Positions 52,371-64,000 of a stretch of 64,000 bases of DNA are shown piece by piece. The notes under the pieces were generated by a model. That model saw only the letters and a list, made by a program, of their open reading frames with translations. It ran no database searches and was not told where the DNA came from. Source of the stretch: Rhodospirillum centenum SW (lineage in GTDB: Bacteria; Pseudomonadota; Alphaproteobacteria; Azospirillales; Azospirillaceae); the NCBI RefSeq assembly GCF_000016185.1, contig NC_011420.2, forward strand, positions 2,004,501 to 2,068,500, written 5' to 3'. The first letter of the stretch is position 1, and every line of letters starts with the position of its first letter. The translations under genes were made by a program, and so were the position numbers.

Positions 52371-52745
52371 ATGCCGGTGTCCCGCGACTATCTCGACCAT
52401 GTGCTGGAGCTGCTGGCCCCGCTGGGGCCGGTGAAGGCCCGCGCCATGTTCGGCGGCTGTTCGCTCTCCCTGGACGGCGCCAGCTTCGCGCTGATCGCCG
52501 ACGATGTGCTCTACCTCAAAGCCGACGCGCAGAACCGGCCCGCCTTCGAAGCGGCCGGCTGCCGGCCGTTCGCGCCGTTCGAGGACAGGCCGCAGCAGAC
52601 CATGTCCTACTATCCGCCGCCGGAAACCGCCTTCGACGACACGGACGAACTTCTGGCCTGGGCCCGCCCGGCCGTGTCGGCGGCGCTGCGGGCCAAGGCG
52701 GCGAAGAAGCCCGCGCGGACGAAGGCTCCACGGACCAAGCCCTGA
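52371..52745 (+). CDS. TfoX/Sxy N-terminal-domain protein
   Basis: 124 residues. [30 protein letters not shown] is the TfoX N-terminal domain (split here: AMFGG at 28-32, [17 protein letters not shown] after it). The C-terminus is Lys/Arg-rich ([14 protein letters not shown]). In gammaproteobacteria TfoX governs competence, but solitary N-terminal domains in alphaproteobacteria have unknown roles. It lies 13 bp after sspB. Confidence 0.88.
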   Translation: MPVSRDYLDHVLELLAPLGPVKARAMFGGCSLSLDGASFALIADDVLYLKADAQNRPAFEAAGCRPFAPFEDRPQQTMSYYPPPETAFDDTDELLAWARPAVSAALRAKAAKKPARTKAPRTKP

Positions 52746-52796
52746 CGGACGACGCCGGACTGAAGGTCACGTCCCCGCCCCCCCCACCGGCATGCA

Positions 52797-52835
52797 GAAA
52801 AGAAAAGGGGCGGCGCCCCGTAGGCCCCGCCCCTT
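52797..52835 (-). terminator. Terminator of rpoD
   Basis: Minus strand AAGGGGCGG / CCGCCCCTT with a 13-base loop, then TTCTTTTC. The stop codon of rpoD is 55 bp before it. Confidence 0.8.
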
Positions 52836-52889
52836 CCCGTCCTGTCGTCAGAGCCGATCCGCAGGCGGCGGTTTCCCGCCGCCCGGGCC

Positions 52890-54836
<1,947 letters not shown>

Positions 54837-55028
54837 TATGTCGATGCCCCCGCACTCACTCCGCTGGAACCCGTAAACGCTTGCAGGCGACTCGGGCAAC
54901 AGCCCGGCCGCAGAGATGACCGACTTCGCTCAAACTGCCTGCACGGCGGCGACCGACTGTGTTCCCGGGAACACACTTCGGCAGACGGGACAGGCCGGGC
55001 AGGCCGCTTTCCGCCATGCCCTCATGTC

Positions 55029-56891
55029 CTAATCGTCCAGATCGGTGGAACCGGCCGAATGTCCGCGGCGTCGCAACGCCTCCTGCCGAAGTGCCTGAAC
55101 GCGAGCGAGGTTCTCCTGGCTGAACTGTTCAGCCAGCCTCCGCTCGGCATCCCGCAACTCGGCCTGGAGCGCCACTTCCTGGGAATTCAGCCAAACTCCT
55201 TGCCAGCCGGTCCTTGCGGCATCGATCGACGCTCCGGGGTGCGCGAATCGGGGCGCGTCTGCACTCAGCAGACCATCCAGCGTCTCGGACAAACCGCGGG
55301 AAGACAAGTGGCTATGTAATTCGGCCGCGTCAAGGGCGGAATTCGCCGTCAGCACCTCGACCATGGCGCAACGCAGCGTCTCCAGCGCCGGCGTGGCGAA
55401 GACGGCTTCGGCCAGTTGCTCGCCGAATTCCTCGAACAGTTCGGGGTGATGCAGGACCGGCAGCAGCAGCAGCCGCTCCATCTGGCGCGGCTCGGTGCGG
55501 ATCAGCCCGGTGCGGAAACGGGCGTCGTAGAGCGGGCTGACCGGCAGCCCGTCCACCAGCGGCCGCATCCCGCGACGTCCTGTCCCGGCCCGCCCGCCCC
55601 GTCCGCCCCGGCCCTGGCGGGCGGCGGCGAACAGGCGGTCGCGCATGTCCTGTTCATAGGCGCGGCGGACGCGCGCGTCCTGGATCGCCGCACAGCGGGC
55701 GGCCAGCGCCGCCTCCAGACCCGCCCGCGCGTCGGGCTGGGCGAGGTCGCGGCCCTGCGCCTCCAGGTCCCAGAGCACGTCCGCCAGCGGCCGGGCGCGG
55801 TCCAGCACCGCCTGGAAGGCGGCGGCCCCGCCGGCCCGGATCAGGCTGTCGGGGTCCTCCTTCTCCGGCAGGAAGGCGACGCGGGCGGAATGGTCCGGCA
55901 GCAGCAGGGGCAGCAGGCGCTCCACCGCCCGGGCCGCCGCGCGGCGGCCGGCGCTGTCGCCGTCGAAGCAGAGGATGGGCGTGCGCCGCCCCTCCGGGGC
56001 CAGCTTCCACAGTTCCAGGATCTGCGCCTCGGTCAGGGCCGTGCCCAGGGGTGCCACCGCCCCGTCGAAGCCGGCCGTGACGCAGGAGATCACGTCCATG
56101 TAGCCTTCGGTGACGACGACCGGACGGCCCTCCACCGCGGCCTGCCGGGCGCGGGAGAGGTTGTAGAGGATGTTCCCCTTGTGGAAGAGGGGCGTGTCGC
56201 CGGAATTGATGTATTTCGGCCCGTCGCCGGACAGCAGCCGCGCACCGAAGGCCACCACCCGGCCGCGCCGGTCCGTCACCGGGAAGATCACCCGGTTCCA
56301 GAAGAAGGCGCGGAGCCCCCGGCCGGGCTCCGGCCGCTTGAACAGCCCGGCCTCGATCATGTCGGCCTCGCCGTAGCCGGCCTGCTCCAGCTCGGCCCGC
56401 AGCCCGGCCCCGTCATGCGGGGCATAGCCCAGGCGGAAGCGGGCGATGGTGTCGTCGTCCAGGCCACGGCCGCGCAGATACTCCAGCGCCTGCCGCCCGG
56501 CCGGCAGGCCGAGCTGCTGCTCGAAATGGCGGGTGGCGCGCTCGACCAGATCGAACAGCGACTTCTGCCGCTCGAACCGCGCCACCGCCTCGGGCGACGC
56601 CTTCGGCACGCTCAGGCCCGCCTCCCCCGCCAGCAGCTCCACCGCCTCCATGAAGGAGAGGTTGTCGTGGCGCATGACGAAGGCGATGGCGTCACCGTGC
56701 GCGCCGCAGCCGAAGCAATGGAAGAAGCCCTTGGCGTCGTTGACGTAGAAGCTGGGCGTCTTTTCCTTGTGGAAGGGGCACGGCGCCTTGTACTCGTGGC
56801 CGGCGCGGATCAACCGCATCCGCTTCATCACCACGTCGGACAGCGACAGGCGTGCGCGCAGCTCTTCCAGGAAGTTGGGCGGCAGGGCCAT
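55029..56891 (-). CDS. dnaG: DNA primase
   Basis: A 620-residue enzyme. The zinc-binding domain has C38, H41, C59 and C62 (CPFH...CFGC). The TOPRIM core has VVVTEGYMDVI and CFDGDSAGRRAA. The C-terminal helicase-binding domain follows a Gly/Arg-rich linker at about 425-440. It makes RNA primers at the replication fork. rpoD follows after 192 bp on the same strand. Confidence 0.97.
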   Translation of the reverse strand: MALPPNFLEELRARLSLSDVVMKRMRLIRAGHEYKAPCPFHKEKTPSFYVNDAKGFFHCFGCGAHGDAIAFVMRHDNLSFMEAVELLAGEAGLSVPKASPEAVARFERQKSLFDLVERATRHFEQQLGLPAGRQALEYLRGRGLDDDTIARFRLGYAPHDGAGLRAELEQAGYGEADMIEAGLFKRPEPGRGLRAFFWNRVIFPVTDRRGRVVAFGARLLSGDGPKYINSGDTPLFHKGNILYNLSRARQAAVEGRPVVVTEGYMDVISCVTAGFDGAVAPLGTALTEAQILELWKLAPEGRRTPILCFDGDSAGRRAAARAVERLLPLLLPDHSARVAFLPEKEDPDSLIRAGGAAAFQAVLDRARPLADVLWDLEAQGRDLAQPDARAGLEAALAARCAAIQDARVRRAYEQDMRDRLFAAARQGRGGRGGRAGTGRRGMRPLVDGLPVSPLYDARFRTGLIRTEPRQMERLLLLPVLHHPELFEEFGEQLAEAVFATPALETLRCAMVEVLTANSALDAAELHSHLSSRGLSETLDGLLSADAPRFAHPGASIDAARTGWQGVWLNSQEVALQAELRDAERRLAEQFSQENLARVQALRQEALRRRGHSAGSTDLDD

Positions 56892-57084
56892 GACGACGCC
56901 TAGGGCAACGGGGGCCGACGGCAGGGGGCGGATGCGGGCGATCCGCGCCGGGCCCCGGGTCGGTCAAGGAACGAGCATACGCCCCGGGCCGGGTGCCGCG
57001 CCATGCGGCCCGGCCCGGCGGGCGCAGTTATCCCCAGGTCACACACTTATCCACAGGCGCAGCCGGCCGGGGGCATGGCGGGTC

Positions 57085-57543
57085 TCAGCAGGCGAGCTTT
57101 TCCCGCACGATGCCGCTGGCGCGGGCAAAGTCCATCTGGCCGGCATAGCGGCTGCGCAGTTCGGCCATCACCCGGCCCATGTCCTTGACCCCGGCGGCGC
57201 CGATCTCTTCTGCCAGGGCAGCGACGACGGCGCGGATCTCCTCGTCGTCGAGCTGCTTCGGCATGAAGCGCTCGATCACGGTGATCTCCTCGCGCTCCTG
57301 CTGGGCCAGCTCGATCCGGCCGCCCTGCTCGTAGAGTTCGATGGATTCGCGGCGCTGCTTCACCATCGTCTGCAACATCGAGAGGATCTCCGTCTCGTCG
57401 ATACCGTCGGGGATGCCCCGGCCGCGGGCGGCGATGTCCCGGTCCTTCAGGGCCGCGAGGATCAGCCGCACCGTTGCGACAGCGCGTTGGTCCTTGGCGC
57501 GCATGGCCTCCTTCAAGGCCTCGTTGAGCCGCGTGCGCAGCAT
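57085..57543 (-). CDS. GatB/YqeY-domain protein
   Basis: 152 residues. MLRTRLNEALKEAMRAKDQ, VKQRRESIELYEQGGRIELA and EREEITVIERFMPKQLDDEEI are typical YqeY segments; the fold matches the tRNA-binding tail of GatB. A role in aminoacyl-tRNA metabolism is inferred from the family. It lies before dnaG on the same strand and diverges from carA. Confidence 0.93.
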   Translation of the reverse strand: MLRTRLNEALKEAMRAKDQRAVATVRLILAALKDRDIAARGRGIPDGIDETEILSMLQTMVKQRRESIELYEQGGRIELAQQEREEITVIERFMPKQLDDEEIRAVVAALAEEIGAAGVKDMGRVMAELRSRYAGQMDFARASGIVREKLAC

Positions 57544-57636
57544 CGTTCAGTACCTCATTGTCGGAATATGCCGGACTTTACGCAAACTTGCGGTTAACCG
57601 CCAGCCCGGAACGGCGGCTCCGCCGGCGCGCCCCGG

Positions 57637-57665
57637 TTGACCCGGCGGCGCGGCTTGTCTATCTC
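57637..57665 (+). promoter_or_regulatory. Possible promoter of carA
   Basis: -35 TTGACC (57637-57642), 17-bp spacer and -10 TATCTC (57660-57665). The leader to carA would be about 190 bases. Confidence 0.5.
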
Positions 57666-57696
57666 ACGGAACGAGCGGGCTCACGGAACGAGCGGG
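57663..57696. repeat. Perfect 17-bp tandem duplication in the carA leader
   Basis: CTCACGGAACGAGCGGG occurs twice without a gap, starting in the -10 region of the probable promoter. Confidence 0.75.
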
Positions 57697-57865
57697 ACGC
57701 CGGCCCGGACGGGCTGCCCCGTCCTGGTGGACATCCCGTCCTGGTGCCACGCCGTCCACCCGGCGGCATGGCCGCCATGCAACGGATGCGCCCGCACGGA
57801 TGCCCCCTCGCGGGGATGTCCGGTCTATATGATCGCCGGTTTCCCAGAAGGTAAGGGCCCCACCG

Positions 57866-59059
<1,194 letters not shown>

Positions 59060-59085
59060 GCCGTCGCAGCCCCTGTCTGCGCCAT

Positions 59086-59120
59086 GAAAACGGCGGGGCC
59101 CGCAGGTCCCGCCGTTTCCG
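59086..59120. terminator. Terminator after carA
   Basis: AAACGGCGGG / CCCGCCGTTT with a 10-base loop, flanked by A-rich and T-rich bases; it serves the convergent pair. Confidence 0.75.
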
Positions 59121-59135
59121 TATGTGCCTGCCGGA

Positions 59136-59774
59136 TCAGGACCGGCCGGGGTCGCGGTATTGCGGGTCCGCCGCCTCATGCGCGGTGGAATGGCCGCCGG
59201 CCCGGTAGCCGACGACATCCTCGGCCATCGCCGGGCGGGCACCTGCCGTCTTCCCCTCCCCGGGGACCGCTCCGGTCCCGGCACCGGCCGCACCGGAGCC
59301 GGTGCCCGCGTTGTTCCGGTCGCTGTCGCGGAACACCTCGGCCGCCTCGCGCGCGGACTGCGTGCCGGGCTGCCGGCCGATGATCTCGTCCGCCCCGGGG
59401 GCCTGTCCTGGCCGGGCCGCCCGTCCGTCATCCTCGACATGGCTGTGGTGCGTCTCCGCCCGCGGGTCCGGCCCCAGGCGCTGGCGCATCGGCGTGTAGC
59501 GCGACGCCGACCCGGATGACGGGTGGCGCGTCATCTCCCAGGCCAGCCATGCCACGCCGACACCGATGAGGGCGAGCGGCAGCGGGTTGCGCGCGACCAC
59601 GTCCAGCACGTCTTCGGTCATGGCGCGGCCGCGCCGGCTGGTGCGCACCCAGGTCACCGCTCCGTCGAGCAGGCTTTCCGGTTGCAGGCGCCGCTCGATC
59701 TCCGCCGCCGTGCGGCTCATGCCGCGGCGGGTCTCCTCGATCTCCCGCTCGATCTCCTCGGATCGTGTCGCCAT
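59136..59774 (-). CDS. DUF3618-domain protein
   Basis: 212 residues. The N-terminal 50 residues (SEEIEREIEETRRGMSRTAAEIERRL) are the DUF3618 amphipathic helix. One hydrophobic segment follows (NPLPLALIGVGVAWLAWEM), then a disordered Gly/Ala-rich tail. The family accompanies membrane stress proteins (DUF1469/YqjE types) elsewhere. GGAGGA precedes the ATG. Function is unknown. Confidence 0.8.
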   Translation of the reverse strand: MATRSEEIEREIEETRRGMSRTAAEIERRLQPESLLDGAVTWVRTSRRGRAMTEDVLDVVARNPLPLALIGVGVAWLAWEMTRHPSSGSASRYTPMRQRLGPDPRAETHHSHVEDDGRAARPGQAPGADEIIGRQPGTQSAREAAEVFRDSDRNNAGTGSGAAGAGTGAVPGEGKTAGARPAMAEDVVGYRAGGHSTAHEAADPQYRDPGRS

Positions 59775-59991
59775 GGCTGTCCTCCGCAGTCTCTCTTCCG
59801 GGCACTGTCGTGCAGGGGGCCGGCAGCAGCCGCCCCCGTCGGAGAGGAAACAGCCGGAAGCGGCTTCCGTCCCGGCGCCGGATCGCGGCCGGCTATCCGA
59901 AGGAATCTGCGGCGCACGGGTGGATCATGTTAAGTTCTGGTAAAATGTTTGTGGACGATCATACGTCCCGTGTCAGGTGAACGAGGCTTTA

Positions 59992-60333
59992 ATGGGCGTT
60001 TTCGACTTCCTGAAGGTCACGGTCGTCGAGAAGACGGTCGTCGCCAGCTACAAGGCGGCCCTGACCGTGGACGGGAAGCCCCTGCCCGTCGCCAATCTCG
60101 GCATGGACAGCGTCACGGCCGGCGCGCCCGGGAAGCTGAAGCAGGGCCAGCGGGTGAGCTTCGCCCTGGCCCTGACGGACCCGAAGGAAAGCCTGTCGAT
60201 CCGCGGCACCGGCGTAGTCGCCAGCGTGGACAAGACCCAGGCGAAGATCCAGTTCCAGGGCCTGCCGGACCAGACGCGCCAGCAGGTCGCCCGCTTCCTG
60301 GCCCGCTACCTGATCAACCGTCCCGCCTCCTGA
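59992..60333 (+). CDS. Hypothetical protein, possible PilZ-like fold
   Basis: 113 residues. GVFDFLKVTVVEKTVVASYK at the start and a C-terminal GTGVVASVDKTQAKIQFQGL, then QVARFLARYL, recall the beta-barrel-plus-helix plan of PilZ-type domains, but the RxxxR and DxSxxG c-di-GMP signatures are missing. ATG 59992 has GAGG 5 bases upstream, better than the GTG at 59977. AT-rich sequence just upstream (59925-59970) may be its promoter. Confidence 0.65.
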   Translation: MGVFDFLKVTVVEKTVVASYKAALTVDGKPLPVANLGMDSVTAGAPGKLKQGQRVSFALALTDPKESLSIRGTGVVASVDKTQAKIQFQGLPDQTRQQVARFLARYLINRPAS

Positions 60334-60416
60334 CCGGGCGGGAGTGCCGCCTGTCCGATCAGCCGCCCGACTGCTACCATGCCGCCCCGGCATGGATTTT
60401 CTGCGGATCGCGGGTG

Positions 60417-60968
60417 ATGGGGCGACGGACGGCAAAGACAGGCATTCCCGCGCGCGGCAGCGCCGCGCTGCCGGCGGCCCTGCGCCTGCTGACCCTCCTT
60501 GTCCTGCTGCCCCTTGCCCTGACGGCCGTTCTCCTGCCGCCGACGGCCGCCGCGGCGGCGGAGCGGCTGAAGATGCAGCGCACGCACGACGGGGATGCGC
60601 GCGCCCTGCCCTACGACCCCGATCCCCCGCCCGCCGTCGCGGAGCCGCGGCCGCCCTGGCAGTCGAAGAACCGCATCGTCTATGCCTTCGACCGGCCGGC
60701 GCGCTCCCGTCTCGCCTACTCCGCGGAGCTGAGCACCGCCTGTCGCCGGGGCGAGTTCCTGCAACGGGTGGACATGCTCTACCGCGCCTTCGGCCCCGGT
60801 GAGCAGCCGCTGGGTGTCGCCTACGGGGCCATGGCGGTCAATCTGATCGACCCGAAGCGCCGGCGGCAGGTGGACATGGTCTATTTCTTCCACCGCCAGG
60901 ACACGGGCCGCTGCGCCGTCTATGAGGCGCGGCTGGAGACGCTGCGGCCCTGGTTCGTCGGACCCTGA
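60417..60968 (+). CDS. Exported hypothetical protein
   Basis: 183 residues. A signal peptide (about residues 18-49, ALRLLTLLVLLPLALTAVLL core then TAAAAA) leads to a secreted domain with two Cys (TACRRGEF and TGRCAVYEARL), probably disulfide-bonded. No family recognised. It lies between the PilZ-like gene and carB; the role is unknown. Confidence 0.65.
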   Translation: MGRRTAKTGIPARGSAALPAALRLLTLLVLLPLALTAVLLPPTAAAAAERLKMQRTHDGDARALPYDPDPPPAVAEPRPPWQSKNRIVYAFDRPARSRLAYSAELSTACRRGEFLQRVDMLYRAFGPGEQPLGVAYGAMAVNLIDPKRRRQVDMVYFFHRQDTGRCAVYEARLETLRPWFVGP

Positions 60969-61106
60969 AACGGCGGCCCCTGAAACGGTGGGCGCGGACC
61001 CGGCCGGAGCGGTCCCCGGAGCGGGCCGGGGAGCGACTGCATCGCAGGGCGGCATCCTCGACGCTTCCCACCCGGGGACGCGCCCTCTATATAGGGCGGT
61101 CAGCCG

Positions 61107-61152
61107 AAGCATCCCCCGCGCCCTGGCCTTCGCTCCGGGGCGGAGGATGCTT
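61107..61152 (+). promoter_or_regulatory. Hairpin in the carB leader
   Basis: AAGCATCC / GGATGCTT arms enclose an inner CCCCG/CGGGG pair, 41 bp before the carB start codon. Upstream lies CGCCCT-CTATAT-AGGGCG (61081-61098), which includes a TATATA -10-like core. Together they look like a promoter plus a structured leader. Confidence 0.45.
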
Positions 61153-61192
61153 TCGCGCGACCACGAAGACCCCATGACCGCGGCCTGATCCC

Positions 61193-64000
<2,808 letters not shown>

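Larger units (their letters stand above)
57544..57865. other. 322-bp yqeY-carA divergent region
   Basis: Besides the carA promoter (57637-57665) and a 17-bp tandem repeat (57663-57696), I see a TATATGAT -10-like sequence near 57828 and no gene. Confidence 0.5.

Overview
The window is about 64 kb of GC-rich DNA with the gene content of an alphaproteobacterium, most likely Rhodospirillales/Azospirillaceae. The evidence is a circularly permuted two-piece tmRNA next to an alpha-type sspB, a thyA/folA/hflK/hflC/degP/serB/miaA/ilv gene neighbourhood, twin-arginine signals on secreted proteins and near-uniform high-GC coding. I cannot name the species from sequence alone. Both ends cut genes: a MerR regulator at the left edge and carB at the right edge.

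Layout. 1-8.6 kb: MerR regulator with a palindromic operator, glyoxalase-fold protein, POT peptide transporter, PfkB sugar kinase, aminopeptidase N, macro-domain protein and universal stress protein. 8.7-13.5 kb: phosphotransferase/P-loop kinase fusion, PagL-type lipid A deacylase, degenerate EAL protein and BioY. 13.6-19.7 kb: two identical tRNA-Lys genes, then the cell-shape cluster mreB-mreC-mreD-mrdA-rodA. 20-30.8 kb: branched-chain amino acid genes (leuA with a leucine-rich leader peptide; ilvI-ilvH-ilvC), two tandem DUF885 metallopeptidase-like genes and miaA. 30.9-43 kb: opgC, serB, degP, yjeT-like, hflC, hflK, mrp, a cystathionine beta-synthase/trans-sulfuration pair, an EpmC-like protein and folA.

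43.2-50.4 kb is the accessory and most interesting part: an R-body (Reb) locus. Eight Reb-like genes lie head to tail on the minus strand (45013-48885). Five are near-canonical RebB-family proteins. One carries a long polyproline tail, one an 11-residue-repeat tail and one is more divergent. Downstream on the same strand follow a small helix-turn-helix/leucine-zipper protein and a protein with a collagen-like Gly-X-Y stalk fused to a C-terminal domain that resembles EndoU ribonuclease toxins. An ECF-type sigma factor with a Pro/Ala-rich tail is divergently transcribed from the other side of an unusually AT-rich, roughly 560-bp intergenic region. The locus sits between folA and thyA, genes that are usually adjacent in this lineage, so it looks inserted. 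R-bodies are extensible protein ribbons that act in membrane disruption and killing; a co-located putative RNase suggests a delivery-plus-toxin module, which is inference.

50.4-64 kb returns to core genes: thyA, ssrA (tmRNA), sspB, a TfoX-domain gene, rpoD, dnaG, a YqeY-like gene, carA, a DUF3618 protein, two small unknowns and carB (truncated by the window end). The ssrA/sspB pair works together in tagging and ClpXP delivery; rpoD and dnaG are the usual macromolecular-synthesis neighbours; carA and carB are separated by three genes.
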